Shown: piece by piece, positions 26,462 to 40,797 of the stretch | Numbering within the stretch: the first letter of the stretch is position 1 | Layout of the letters: each line of letters starts with the position of its first letter | Assembly (NCBI RefSeq): GCF_021018805.1 | Contig: NC_086248.1 | Location: 22,142,922-22,206,921, forward strand | Length of the DNA stretch: 64,000 nt | Direction: 5' to 3' | Source: Prinia subflava | Lineage: Eukaryota; Chordata; Aves; Passeriformes; Cisticolidae | Position numbers and translations under genes: made by a program | Notes under the pieces: model-generated | Told to the model about the DNA's origin: nothing | Databases searched by the model: none | Seen by the model: only the letters and a program-made list of their open reading frames with translations

Positions 26462-27838
26462 ATGTAATGTCATCATTTGGTCAGATCTTTTTTGCTATTT
26501 TGGTTTAAGAAGTTGAGTTAAAAAAAGATACATTCTGATAAATCTTGAAGGATTTCAGGTCTCTTGCAGCCCAACTCCTATTAATTGTTCCATGAATAAG
26601 ACATTTGGATTTGAAAGCAGTTATAAAACTATGAAAATTAACTCCCCAACCTTTGCTGAAGTTAGCATTCAGAGGCTCAATTTGACAATAATTTTCAGGA
26701 GAAATAACAGATTTCTTTTTTCTCAGATGTCACAATCATCAACTAGATTGCAAAGATCGCCTAGAGGCCTTAGGCAGCAAAAAGCTCAAACTGCTTTTGT
26801 CAGTTAAAATTATGTCAGCGTCACCCTTCCGTGAACCAGTTGTTCAGCTTATAGAGGCCACACACTGCAGTCAGAACTTGACAGCAACAATCCAGAAAGC
26901 AGCTTAATGCCAATTAGAAAAAATAGGAAGAGGAAGCAAGAAAGAAAAGGAACTAAGTAAATGTTTTTCCTCCATTTATTTCAATGTCTTTACCTGGCTT
27001 TACAAGGATATAGTATTTTTGTTATTTTTCCTGTTGTTACTGAAACAGCTGCAAAAGTTTTCCATCTTGCACTTAAGTTTAGCCAAAGGTAAACTTGCTG
27101 ACCTTTTGCTGTTCCATAGTCCCTCTACTACAGTCCCCTGAGTATTTTCTAATGTTACCTTAAATTGGTGGCCACAGGCAAAACCACACACAAAGGAAAA
27201 AGCATAAGTTAGGAGGAAGTGAGACGGTGCTTTGATACCAATGACAGCTTTGGAATTATGACACTGGCAGGGACTTCAGAAGCTCTGTGGGGAAAATCAG
27301 GATTTCAGAGAATTTCAGGGCATATCTCAAGATGTTCAGTACGTGTGAGGTACGGCCCACGATAGCCTGTCCACATGGCTACAGCAAGAGTTGCATTTTA
27401 CCACTGCATGCATAAAGGGAAGGCATAAACTCAACTGTATTTACAGCTACAGAAGAAGACAACAGTTTTTGAGGAAGGTAATTACTATGTTCATAAAAAG
27501 CACAATAAGCTCACATATAGGAGATAAAGAAAGCTAAATTTTCGTGCAAGAATGGCGTTGAAACTGAACTATCTATTCAGCAAACTGAGTATCTTTTCCA
27601 AGCTCTAACTTTCAGTTCAACATTAGACTGGAAGAGGTAGCATTAAGTCACTAATGGTAAATCACGCACAGAATTTTTGCCTTTATTCACTCCAGTGTGA
27701 AATGAGGAAATTTTTTCTCAACTCCAGAGTTACAAATAATCATGATCAGAATTTACTGCTAGAAGGATAGCACCAAATTGTTTGTCATTTTCACATGTGC
27801 ACATAAACACACCCACACAGACACAACTAGCCTATAAA

Positions 27839-27877
27839 AGCAAGTTACCTAGCAAGTCTGCAAGTTACCTAGTACCA
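27839..27877. repeat. 13-bp direct repeat
   Basis: The motif gcaagttacctag occurs twice close together near 27840 and 27861, a small tandem duplication with no evident role. Confidence 0.6.
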
Positions 27878-30800
27878 AATTCACATCCTTCTTAAAAATT
27901 ATTTCATCAAAAAAAAAAAAATGGATTCCACTGGGTTTACTCTAAAGGAAGGAAGAGTTAAATCATACAAACAAAAACACACAAAGTGCAAGTTCATGGA
28001 ATATCTGATAGTTAAACCATATTTATACTACAAGGTGTCAAATGCAACGTTCAAAGGTCTATGTGGCACAGATATGTACCTATTGCAGCATTCAACATGG
28101 TCCTCTATTTATCTGCTGACAATCTTTTTGTTCAGACTGTCTTTGTTGGGCCGACTTGTAATTTTTTTCTTAAAATAATCCAAACAAACAAAACAAAAAC
28201 CCCACCCAGTCTTTACTAGGTGACAGAAACAAAGCTGTTACGTTTATTTTGCTATCTTCTTTTTATATTGTCCCAAGATCAGAAGAAATTTCTCTCCTGT
28301 TACATGATAATTTCTGTATTTGTGCACACATGAATCATTGCAATATTTGCTAGATAAAATGCTTAAATTGTACCACTTTTGCAAGACACAGCTTTTTTGT
28401 TTTACAAGCACTTACCCAACTGTGTCTGTCCATCTCTAAGGATGTGCAAAATTGTATTGGATTGAAAGCTATGAAAATCATTTAGGAGTATACAGCACCT
28501 TTAAAACTTTAATACATCTTTCACGTTAAGATTGATATTTTAATTTTCTTTTGCAGGTAATAACCAAAGATTGATGGATTTTATTTTTAGTGTGTTCACT
28601 TTTATTATGTAATAAATGTCTTGCTGTTGGTTGTAAGATCATAAAAGTCAATATCATACAAACAATGCCAGAAAACTCTCAAGTGCAAAGGCAATCTGAA
28701 GTTAGAGCTGAAACTTTCTATTTCCTCATACTTATTTTGCCTTAGATGTACTGCACACTTTCATAGGTAAACTGAGATCAGCAAGCAATATTTTGAGTTT
28801 TTAGATCTCTCTTGAAAGAGGAGAACAAGTGGAGCACGACAGTCCAGGCCAAGGCTGTAAAATATTTGAGGCTGTGCAAAATTTATAAACAGAAACATTG
28901 CCAGCAATCAGAATTCAAAAGTGATTAGTAGTTTTCTTTAAAATGTCAAAATAATGCCCTTCCATCTTCTCTAAGATGTCCAGTGTATTGTATGGTCTGT
29001 CTTCCAGTTTGTCAGTACAGTCCTCAGAAGCATGCACAGTATCTGCCCTTTGCATTCCGAGAAACACCTTGTAACAAAGAAGGAACTCCTGTCTTCTTAA
29101 CTATCCTTCCATTAAACTTTGAACAGCAATAATGTAATTGGAAGACTACCTGTAGTTCATCATCTCATGTATGATAACAAATGAATGCAATAAAATACCT
29201 TTTTTAACCTGACCACTTTTTGAGGCTCCCATCTGACAAAAGACCTATATTCACTAAAAACCAGTAGCCCATCCTGTCCTTGGAAGCCTTGGGGACATTA
29301 GGATAAAAACAACAATATCTCTGTGTGTTAAGAGAGGTACTTATCAAGCAAAAAGATAAGTACAAGAAACTGTTATGACCTTATGTGAAGACCTGCATGC
29401 AAATCTGATTGCCCATGTCCAAACTAGAGTAACTGAATATGAATGAAATGCAGAGCAGGATTCCTCAAGTGATCAAGAGCTGGAGAACTTTAAGAGGATG
29501 CTGGAAGGTTTTTACAGCCACAATCTGGGAAATGGGGGTTAAAATGCAGTCACTATGAAGACACTGTAAGGCAAACACCAGGTCGTAAGAAATACTGTAC
29601 CAGCTCTGAAGGCAAGGCTAGGAAAAAGAGGAGAACAAATCATAATTAAAAGCAGGCTCAAAATGAGATGCATTCTTAGTGGAAAAATAAACTATTGGAT
29701 AGCTTCCATGCACTTATATGGAGAGAGGAGAATGAGGGTAGTGTAACTAGTTTGAAGTTGACCTAAATTTTTAAAATAGTTTTAAATAACAGTTAGTCCA
29801 TGTATATTAAGGAGTCTTATCAATAAATAAAGAAGCTTCCTCATGTAGCTGACATAACTGGAGACAAAAGGTCTAAAAGGCCCACTTGCAGATGTCCCAT
29901 CCTGTCAGCCTGCCAAGACACAGGTGTTTGGGTCTGACAACTGAGATGCTTAAAATTGAATTTGACAGAGAATAAGGAAGTTAATTGACTTCTCAACTTA
30001 CATGGAAAGGCACATTTATTTAAAGATGGAAGACAGGAATGTACCAAAATTATCTTGGTATACTAACATGATGAAAGAAAATACATTGCACAATAAAGAT
30101 TTTTTTTATATTCTTCTTACTATTAAAAATGCAGTGGAGTTTAAAAAGATTTACATATATCTTATGCAAGTATACATAGAAGACTCTTTTTTCTTTCTTT
30201 TTTTTTTTCCTGGAATCTCTTGACACATGAATCTGTTTGATCCAGGTTGAGAACTATGGTACAAACACAAAAGAAAAAGATCATACTTCCTGAGGACAAG
30301 ACAGCAAGATACATACTAGAACTGTACAGATGAATTGTGACTAAAAACTGTTGGAAAGGGATTTCACTATATTCTCTTTATTGTTCCCAACCTGGTAATG
30401 ATTGGTGCTACTAAACAAAATTGGATTTTGAATTATTAAGACTTGCCATATAAGGAAAGGACAGCAATTTTGAGAGAATAAGACATGAGCTTACTCTTCT
30501 TTATGTTTTCAAGTTGCAATACTATTTTGTACAAGTCTTGTAGATAGACTCCAAATAATGTTTGTTAAATATAATCAAAATTCTTTATGCTTCAGCAAAA
30601 TACATTTAAGAAAAAAAGAATCTTTAAATCTGAACGGATAAAGTTTAATGCAGAGTATTTAATCTCCTGTATTAATTGATAAATACAAACTGTAGGATTC
30701 GTATGTACCACATCTCTGTTCTCAAGCCTAACTACTTAGAGGTCAGGGAAAACCTCATAGGACTGAGAGACAAGAAATGAAGCAAAGGCAGACTAAATTT

Positions 30801-33448
30801 GGAAAATATCAGCTTCAGTAATAGATACATTACTGATGATTTAATAGACGCTTATCTTCAGTTAACACCAGCTTGCCATCATATCTGCAGACCCTTATTA
30901 TTAATTTAAGGCAATAGTGTTTCAAATGTGGGTTTTTTTCTCTTTCATTCTTTCTTTTGTCCTTCTTTGTTTCACCTTGATTTGCTCTTTATTTAGACTA
31001 CAAAAAAGCCCCAGGTTAGAAAAGCTCCCTGCTCTAGTGCAGGCACACCCTCACTTCTGCCACTGTGGTGGCTTTCAGCAAAGCTGGACTGTGGACTCTA
31101 GCAATCTTTCCAGAATTATTTTCATTGTGCTTAACACTTTCATAAGTTGCAATCTATTGCCCCCAGAGACTTGAAACTTTATCTTGCTAACAGACAATCG
31201 TGGGGCAAATTTTTACCAAGAATACAATATGACATACAAGCCTCTTGTCTGTGCCTGTAATTGAAAAGGAAAGGATTTGGGACCTGCAGTTAAGTCCTGA
31301 AAATATAGAGCAGCAAATGTCATAGGCACTAACTTTTTCTTACTGATACAGTGTCAGGAAAAAAAGGCTCTGTCCTGTCCTTGTCCCTGGTCAATGCTAA
31401 GAATTGTCTTGCACACAAGTTAAAAACAGGAGTCTGTGTGTACGACAGCACTGCAGTTCTCAAGCCCCTGCAGTCCAAGTCCTTCCAGTTTCCTGAAGGA
31501 ATGGTGATTGATTTTTTTCCCTCTCCTAGTTCAACACTTCATTCTGTTGCCATTGTTAGAAATTCTTGTAATAACAGAAATTCAGAAATTCTTTTCCCAC
31601 TTTGTCCCCATTTGTTCTTAGATATGGCATCTGAAAGCTATGGGAGTTAGGCAGACTTTTGCCTGGTCAGCATTTTCAGGCTCATAGTTCAACGAGGGTG
31701 ACAGGTACCATGCTCACCACTCTGGCTGTATGGAAAAACAGCAATGTAAGGGCAGGAGAAGAATTTGCCATCTCAAAAGCTTCCGCTATAAAAGAATTAT
31801 AAATAGCTTGCTAGCTGGGAAGTCCTTAATAAACATACATTTCAGGACTTTGTGGACAGAAATGGAACAGTGAGGTTTTTGCACTCCACAGCTATAGCCT
31901 GTGAAAAGTTAACATGCTCTCAATAAAAACACCAATATTAATGTGAGTTTAGAAAGATGAAAGTTTATAAACTTCCATGATTTAGATGACTTCAGGGAAA
32001 AAAATGATTCCCAAATTAATTGGTGGTATGCATGTCTCACAATATGCAACAGATGTTTTCTATTTAACCAGCCAAGGTGAGGCAGAGAGTGCTCTTTAAC
32101 ACAGCAAATTCTGTCACCAAACCTGTGTTTTAACATAACAACATGATTTTCTGTTGCTTATTTTCAGTGCTTTGAGCTGGTTTATTTTTTTCTTATAGTG
32201 GCTTACACAAACAATCTATAAATAAGTAAAAAGAACTGATCTGGCTTTGAAAAGAAAAAAAAATCCTTCCAACAAACACGACTGTACATTTGGCAGGATG
32301 ACTAAGCTGCAGTGGGTAACACCACTGAGGTGCTTCTTAGCTGCAGTGTGGGAACAAGAATGAAGAGCATCAAGAAGAAAACAAGTTCAGAGAGCAAAAT
32401 GAATTGTATTATGAAGCCATAATTGTCTTAATGACACCTGCTTTCTATAAAGTAGATCCCTTGAATGGTGGGTAGAACAAATACCTGGTAAAAGGGGTCA
32501 TGCACAAATGGGAGGAGAAAGAGAAACAAGAACAGAAAGGTCACAACCCTTCATCTGCAATTTTATATTATGTTGTTCTTGGTACCCTAATTAATTAGAA
32601 AAAAGAGTATTTTAAGGACTGAATAAACAAAACCTTAAAAGTTTTCATTTTGTTTTGGTTTTTTCCCTAAATTTTTCCTCAGTAAAATGAAGTAGTATCT
32701 TCAGAACTCCTGAAATCTCTATCATGTAAGTACATATTTTAGCATGTATTTATTTGGTGACAATATGTGCTACTTTTAAATCTGATCTGGGACCCATCAT
32801 GCAAATCCATCCTAAAGTGTGTTTTGGCTTGGGGGATTTTTTTGTAGTCAGTTTTCACATGAGAAATCTTAAAAGCTCCTTCAAAAGCCCTCAAGCTTGA
32901 CTCATGCCAGGCTGATGTGCCTGTATCAGTTATATGTGACCACTGGGCTAAAAATCTTTCTGCACTGATGGGACAAGGAAGCAGGAATCTAGAGAAAAGA
33001 AGTTACTTAAATACACTGCAAACCTAAATTAAGTACTGTGGAGTTCAAATGCTTGATTTTGTTTGCATTCTATATTAAAAGACAATGAGTGGCAAAGTTT
33101 CATTATATCTTTTTAATTAAATAAATAATCAGAAAAAGGAAATAAAAATATTAAACCACAAATGTCATATGTTCAGTTGTCTTAAGATAACCTGTGGTTG
33201 TTCCCAGGAGAAGAATTAGATTATTAAAAGTGAACCTGTAACTAAGTAATAATAACTTTGCAAGGAACTGAAGAGTGGCAGTGAGTGGTCAGATTTCTCT
33301 AGACATTTCCTCTGCAATATTTGGCAGAAAATTCCCTTGAAATTTCCAAAGCACTTGGCTCCAAAGGCTTGAATTTGATTTGTGCTAGATCACAGTGGTT
33401 CCTAATGAGCAAAGATTTCCTAACCTGCAGTTACAAATCCCAACTTCC

Positions 33449-33508
33449 TTTTTTTTTTTTTTTTAATTTTTTTTTTTTTTTAATTTTTTTTTTTTTATTA
33501 TTTTTAAT
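33449..33508. repeat. Interrupted poly-T, T16-AA-T15-AA-T13
   Basis: Three T runs (33449-33464, 33467-33481, 33484-33496) are separated by AA pairs at near-constant spacing, followed by attatttttaat. It may be a decayed retroposon tail on the minus strand. Confidence 0.8.
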
Positions 33509-36500
33509 CTTACTCTCAAACTCATTTTGCACAACTGGCCATTAGGAGTCCCCACAAATAATGTTCTGCACCCAACTAAAGTCTATACTGGTCCAATTTG
33601 TAGTTTATTTGTTCAATAACTGTCTAATCAACACTTACTCTGAGGAGGACTAACTCTCAGGACCACCTGGATCTGGAGATAACATAGATTCTCATCTACC
33701 TCTTCTTGTGAGATTCTGGATGTAAACTGACACTTACAGACAGACACAATTAAAAAATTTTCAGGTATTCTCCAACTCTGCCATTATTTTAGGACTCCAA
33801 CATCACTAAAGTGGTAAAAAAAACACCCCAAAACCAGCAGAAACTCTCTAATTCTTTTTTTGTTTTTATGTATGTTTCCAACGTTTTTATGTAGTAGGAC
33901 ATTCTGTCCACTTTGGTTGTCATTGTATATTTACAATATACATAAGTACAAAACAGCACATAGAACACCAGAAGATATTTTCATACACCTCAGTGTTGTC
34001 ACAATCTTGGCAGCAAAATTAGTTTTGTGGCTATTTAAACAATGAAGCCATCTGTGAGGCTGATGCCATATCAAAGGAAGTTTACTTTACTGCAATACTT
34101 GTTCAGTGTGCAGCTAAAGATTGTCTGCTGTTATTTGTCTAAAAGATTATTTACTGGAAGCAAGGAAAGAGAGTTTAATACTGAAATTGTCCCAGAACTC
34201 ATTAATGTCATGTTTGTTTCTGTACTACAATTATGCAAGAAGGTAAGGCTGTTCTCTAAATCATAAAAAAGTCTCTTCTACTCAAAATCCCAAAAGACTG
34301 TGTTTCACTGGAGGTCGTGCTGCACTTCCAGAGACTTCACATGCAAGTGATTCACTAGATCAGGCTAAGGAGACATGATGACTACACTGTACACTAAAAG
34401 TAAACGGAACTGAGGCCAGCTGGCACATTATTATTAAACTTTCTGAGCCTGCAAAACAGGATGGCTGTGTCCAGATTGCTTGCTCGGAACAGTCACCAGG
34501 CTGTAACAACCTCTGAATCATTCCTGAGAGTTGTTCAGGAAAGTGCTACTTGGCCCAAACAAAACTCATGCTGTGATCCATCCAACAACAATATAGATGC
34601 TGTCAGTGCCTCTGCCCACATCCTGACAGGGGCTATATTCTGCTGTAGAGAAGGACACTGGGCCTGTACTGACTGCTACTCATTCCAGACGAGGAAGAGA
34701 AAGAGTATCAGCACCTCCTCTGGTAGATGGGACTCAGCTTTTGGGTGGGTGTGCGGTCACTGTTGTATTCCTTTGCTATCTGTTAGAGCGCACTTTGCTT
34801 TATAATTTTTAATTATTTATCAATAATTCTAAGATATATCCCACAGTGAACAGAAAGAAGAGCTAAGACCATCTTTCCTTTTACAATTATTACGCAGGGG
34901 AGAAATCAAACTTATCTCTGTTGCCATCTCTGATGGAATGGGGCAACCTTCTCACATATCACCACGGAGCTCTGGGAGTTTGTTTTCAAAGTATACCTAT
35001 CCCTGCCCGCTTAAATATACAAACAGGAGAAAATTAAAAAACAGCTAAAAGAATATCCCCACAGGATATGAAAGAAGGAAGCAAGGATAAAATCTGCACT
35101 GTACTGATAGCAGTACACAAATGCAAAAGACTTAAATAGATCAAATAGGCTTCTTTTTTTCCCCCGAGGCTTTCATGCCACTCTGTCGCCTGGAGATGTT
35201 AACTTGTTGAATAGCTACCTAGGGCATTTTATGGATTTCTGTAGTCTGAAAGGTACCAGAGCTTGCTGGTACTGCCCCCTCCAAGGTGTAGCCTGGCACA
35301 TCAATTTTGCTTCACACAAACCCTGGGAGACAAAGTCATTTTATGTATCTCTCTCCTAAAACTAACTTATTAATTTTTCTTCCCAAAAAACAGCTCTGTA
35401 ATCTGCCAGCTGTTAAATGACTGAGAAGTGAAAGCTTTATATTCATTCAGTAATCACAGCAGCTCTTTTTGCTAAACCAGTTTTCAATTTACAAAGAGCT
35501 TGTCAAGGTGATAGGTAACATCTCAAGAGACACACACGCTGTGCCTTCATCATTCACCTACATTTTTCCTGTGGTTCCAAGGCTGGCTGTGGAATACCTC
35601 CTAACAATACAAGAAATCTCTATGAAACCAACAAAATACTTCAAATTATCAAGTGCCCCTTCAGTATGTCCAATAAGAGGCATTTTTGGGTATTAAAAAT
35701 CTTCATGGTTTCTCACAGTTGGAAAATCAGGTTTAGAGTTTGTTGGAACTTATTTTAGATGCTGAACGTTGAAGCAATACAGGTATACTAATAAGGCTGT
35801 AAGAATTACTACCTATTGAATTGCTCCTCAAAATACTTTCACTAAGAGGTAAAAAAATATTTCACTAAATGTATTTTGGAAACCCTATTCTTATGGAACA
35901 TAATGAATGTGGCTGGAGTTTAAAAAATTGTGTCTGACTCGGGTAGGTAACAGCCCAGACATTTTTCTTTCTTTTACGTGACATACCAAAAATCAAAGGA
36001 AAACTCCAGAATTTCATTTTCAGATGTGCAATTATGGCAAAATCAAGCAGCATGGTAGTGCATCTTCTTTGAAAATAAACCAGTTTGAATTTTTGTATCT
36101 CACAATTACTAAACCTTCTCTCTTGAAACAGTGAGTGAGATTTAGAAATCTTATGGGTTTGTACTTAATTTGAAGCATGTAAGTCCCAATGTAGTGTCTG
36201 TCATACTTTTACTTGTGCTTATCTGTAATTGTAAGTGTTTAGTCAAAGAACTAACAGCCAGAAATTCAAATAATATATAGGTATCTAAATAGCTAAATCC
36301 AGCCAATTCAAATGGTAAAAAAAATAAAATTGCTGGAAGAGTGATTGTTGAGAATCAAGGAGATATTATTCTTCTTTCAGTATTTTGGTTTATCAAAACA
36401 CTACTATAACTGATGGTCTTTGTGAGAAACATCTCCTTGTGAAAGTTACAGAATCTTTTTGGGCAAAGTACTTCTGGCATTCTCATATGTAAATGCAATA

Positions 36501-36719
36501 CAAATGCACAGAGAAGCTGGTCATAAAGGTTGCCCTAAAGTGGATATACTTCAGGGTAGAGTTGTGCAGCCAACATATTTTCTTCCGACTGATCTCATGA
36601 ATCCCCAGATAAAGACGATTTAATACTACTGAGATTTAAAGTCTGTGTTGTAGTGGAGTTTGGGCATTTACAAAGAGAGTATTAGCTAAAACTCTTCAGA
36701 CCATCTAACTTCAGTCATG

Positions 36720-37060
36720 GCCACAAGTCTGCAACCCTTCCCATCCGCACGCTGCCCAGCTAGTGACAGGTTTGAGGTGTCCGTCTAGTCATGCCAAGGG
36801 CATCCTCACCAGAAGGTCTGACTGCTGGGGCTCAGGGCTTTCCAGAGAGCTCCTGCCAGCACCGCTATGTCCCAGACCTGATGTGGGTCTGTGCCCAGCC
36901 CCACAGCTCTGTCCCCCTGTCAGTGCTGGGCCTGTCCCAGGACACAACCCTCGGGGCTGCCCTCCTCCCCCAGGCTCTGGCTGGTGAGACCCCCGACCCA
37001 GCCAGCCATGCAGCACAGATTGTCCTTGCTGCTCCTGATTTCTTTTCAAGAACTTGGGAA
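36720..37060. other. GC-rich block of unknown origin
   Basis: About 340 bp of C/G-rich sequence, such as agccccacagctctgtcccc and ggctgccctcctcccccagg, interrupts AT-rich intron. Overlapping open frames on both strands reflect the low stop frequency of GC-rich DNA and do not resemble a protein I know. A transposon fragment, for example a CR1 or LTR piece too decayed to recognise, is the simplest explanation. Confidence 0.45.
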
Positions 37061-39900
37061 CACTTTTTCAAGACAAGGTAGATTGCTTCTTGCAGACAGG
37101 ACAGTAGTTTTCATGTAATAATACCATAATACTGTCAGCAATTCAATCTATAGCTTTCACACCTCAAAAAGTCAGAAGACACAAGTTATGAGGCACAAGT
37201 CCAAAGAAAAGCTTTGATTTACAAAGCCTAACGTGCTGCTGTATGAAACTCACACACACCTGGACTAGTCACCTGCATGTGGAGAAGGAAAACCCCAAAG
37301 AACCAAAAAAACCCACGCTTCCCAGGATTGTTTAGGGCTTCCAGAATTTCCCATGTACTCTATCAGATCATAACAAAGTATTTAGCATTTTTCAAGATAG
37401 TAAAGTGAGAAAAAAAACATTTTAGAATAAAGAAGACAAGGCATACATAAACAGCAGGCATAAAGTTTTCTCAGCGAGATCCTGACTGCAAAAGGCCTTC
37501 TATCTGAAAGTTATGAATCTCCTTAATTCTGACATAGTTTGATTACTTGGTTAAATGGCTGCACAAAAAATGCCTGGCTTATTCCCACTGACCCTCACAA
37601 GTACAACAATGCTACTACCATGACATTTCTCGTAGACAATGTGCAAAAGGTGAATTTACTTCCCCATAAGCACACACACAAATTTCTTTTGGGAGCATGA
37701 CACTCAAGAGATAATCAAATCAATATGAGAAAAAATATGAATGAGAAAGGAAAAATTATTCATAACACAATGATGACAATTAAAAAATCCAAAAAACTAT
37801 GGAAGGAAATATGTAAGAAGAGGCTACTAGACCATTTCTGAAAAACACTTACACCTTGTGTCAATCAGAAACCACACACCAATGTGAATGGCATGCAGTG
37901 TGGCAAGGGTTGGTTATCCAGCTATAGAAACAGTGAAAAAGTACATTAATGTTAATTAAAATTACTAGCATGTAAGCAATATTTTAATCCAATATTTTCT
38001 TAACATCAAGAATAATTGGCTATTTTTCCCTCTAATTACAACATGGTTCTGAGATTTCTTTGACTATTTGTCTGTCAGTTTGACTTACAGTTGTAGAGGA
38101 TGTGGTCAAACATATGATTTGACTTATCTACTGCAGCAAGTGAAATCAACTTGTATTATTTCAGGGGACATGACTAATTCTGTAAAAATCAAATCTCAGC
38201 TGTCAAACAGGACTGTTCATTTTAAGTACAACACTGAATTAACAGTGAAAAAAGTAAGAGTCACCTGAGCAGCTGTAAGGGAGAGCTCAGTAAAGCCTGG
38301 ATGTCTTTTACAGGTAAATCAGAACCTCTTTTTCTTTTAAATCAAAATAACCAATGCACAGATTCATCGTTTTCAGGTCTCACTATAAGCCAGGCATATA
38401 TTCACACTACAGAAATAAAGAAGAAAATTTTGTGTATGTCCTTCTTTTGAATATAATCTGCATAGGAACTCCCTGAGCTGACTTTTTCTCAAAACAGAAA
38501 CTTGGTAGATCCTGTTTGCTCTTTATAAAATGTTGAATTGTTTTCTTACCTCTTCCTGTGTTTTATGTGGTATTAAATAACATACAAAACTCAGGATTTC
38601 TTCTAGCACTACATAAAGTAACCTTACAGTTTTAACACATACCATAAAGTTTAAAGCGCATTTGATGGTTTAAGTATTCACAGGAGGAAAGCTCATTTAC
38701 CTATCAGTTTTACAGCTCCAAGCAGGGCAGCATTGTATAAAAGATTTGTCATTCCTTGCCCTTCATACCAGGGTGATTCCTCTGCTGTTGGGGGACTGAG
38801 ACATATGAGCTCTTGCAGTGCACAAGGCCAGAGATAATATTACATGTAGGGAAAACGTGGACAATATCCTGTCCTACTGAACACCATTTACAGGTGTTAA
38901 TTGCAGAATGTTTCTTTGATACCTCATTTCTTCCAAGACCTAATACATTTTAATTTAAGTAAACAAGAAATCAGACAAAACAATAGAAGAGAAGCAAAAA
39001 ATTTCAAAAGACTCATGACAGACCCCATAAAGATAACTATTTATATTTAGCACAAATCTGTAGGGGTTTTATTTAGGTCCATTTTAAAGATTTGTGCTGA
39101 AATTTAATAACCATGAAACATTTTTATTATTCATGGTGTTTCATTAGAATTAGGGGAGAATAAGGTCTAATGCACAAGAGGTCTCACCCACAGCCACACA
39201 TTCATAAAGTGTGAGAGCTGGGAGTTACAACTTTCATAGTATTGGCCTTTCCCCCCATATCTGTCTGCCTGTTTGCTGTGGTTTAGAAATGCTAGTCCCC
39301 AATTTAGTGCCCCTCTCCTCCCCACCCCTGACAGACTCCAGAATGTGTCTGAAGAGGAGAACTGGAGGCATATACGGTAAAGATGACAGGTTGAGAGAAC
39401 AATGTACTGGAAACAGCACTGAGATATGAAAAGGAAGAGTAACTGCAACGATACCAATAATAAAAGAGTACAAAAAAAGGGTGATTCACACACAAAATGC
39501 TCACCCAACCCTACCTGACCAGACACACAGCCATTGGCACCCCAACCACTCAGGGTCTGCCATTCTTATTCCATCAGAGGAAACATCATTTGCCCTTTTC
39601 TCCCCCTGCCAGCAATGACACATAATTGTTTTGAATAAAATTAGATTCTTAGCCATGCCCACACAGCTCCAGGCTCTGCCCCCTCTCAGCTACTCTGAAA
39701 ACTTAGCCCTGTCCTTGGCTGAAATCAGGACACTAGTAGAGGCAAAACCCTGGAGTTGGCTAACTCTTGCTTAACAGTGCTAGGCATGCAGTAGGAGCCA
39801 ATCATTCAATCCCACTTACCTCCTGCTTTCATACCTCAAAGCAGTGCTACACTGCTTATAAGGTACTTAAGTTTTTCCCTGTCTTTCCTTTACCTTTGTC

Positions 39901-39915
39901 TTTTTTTTTTTTTTT
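39901..39915. repeat. Poly-T run (15 nt)
   Basis: Fifteen consecutive T bases follow tacctttgtc. It is short and of no evident role. Confidence 0.7.
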
Positions 39916-40250
39916 GGGCTACTAATTGTCTAAATTCCTCAACACAAAGAAGATTACTTCTTTTTAATCCTGTTCATTGCACTGTGCTAAGAAGGTAGTG
40001 TGATGTGCCTTGTATGGAAAGTGGGTTTGGGCTGAAAATAGTAATATCATGTTTAAATGACCAACAAGAGGAAAGAAACTCAGCACCAGTAAAGTGTTTA
40101 GCAACAGCAAGAGATGACTCACCACTTCTGCAATCTGCTTGAGCCCAACATTAAAGAAAGAAAGAAAGAGGGCTCAGTGCAAGACTATATGTGTCATGAC
40201 CAACATTAAGACAGTGTAATAAACTTGAAAACTTGTTCCAGCAGTCCTCT

Positions 40251-40797
40251 TGTCAGAGGGTAGCAATGAGCCAAGACACGGTCTTCTTGTTTATCACAGC
40301 ATGAAAAGGGTCCTGGTTTATTCCTCTTTACAGTTCAGCCATCCTGACTCCAGCTATTCACTGGCTCTGGCTGCAGCAAGCTCCTGCTGTAGGTTTCCCT
40401 TGCAGCCTCTGACTGCTGGTTATTGCCTGCTAAACTCTGACTGCAGGGATCAGTTTGCAGACTCTGACTGCAGCTTTTACCCAGCTAGACTGGGACTGCA
40501 GGTTCCAACAACAGGCTCTGACTGCAGACCGACTGACCTCACAGCAGTGATTCTCTCTCCCCAGGATCATCTTCTTTGTGATCCTCTCATTCCCTCTTCC
40601 TCAAGGTTCCTCCTCCTTCCTGATCCTCACACTCACGATCCTCCATGATGATTCCCCTCACCAGCTCACCCACCCCCTTTTCTCACACTTGTCTTTATTG
40701 GCTGTAGCTGTGACTCCTCAGGGGCCAGGCTGTGCTGGGTAATTACCACAGCTGGTACTTGTCAGGGCTGAGGTCACCTGTGCTCCCATCTCTTACA
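40251..40797 (-). mobile_element. Solo LTR with internal tandem repeats, sense to CSMD1
   Basis: On the minus strand the 547-bp element starts TGTAAGAGATGGGAGCAC and ends TACCCTCTGACA, so the ends match as TGTAAGAG/CTCTGACA with one mismatch. An AATAAA poly(A) signal lies at plus 40317-40322. It is followed by a short U5-like end containing gtgtcttggctcattgctac, as expected for a retroviral LTR. A CCAATAAAG motif lies nearer the start. The middle holds an array of degenerate ctgcagtcagag units. No viral genes adjoin it and no clear target-site duplication is seen. Confidence 0.65.
40340..40540 (-). repeat. Degenerate tandem array within the LTR, unit about 22-28 bp
   Basis: On the minus strand about eight units begin with variants of CTGCAGTCAGAG: CTGCAGTCCCAG, CTGCAGTCAGAG (three times), CAGCAGTCAGAG, CTACAGCAGGAG, CTGCAGCCAGAG and CTGGAGTCAGGA. 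Each is followed by a variable 10-16 bp spacer. The position upstream of the AATAAA signal is where a retroviral U3 would carry enhancer repeats; that role is inference. Confidence 0.65.

Noticed and set aside
34461..34805. 114-codon frame on the plus strand
   Set aside because: Cysteine-rich by chance; no known zinc-finger or toxin spacing.
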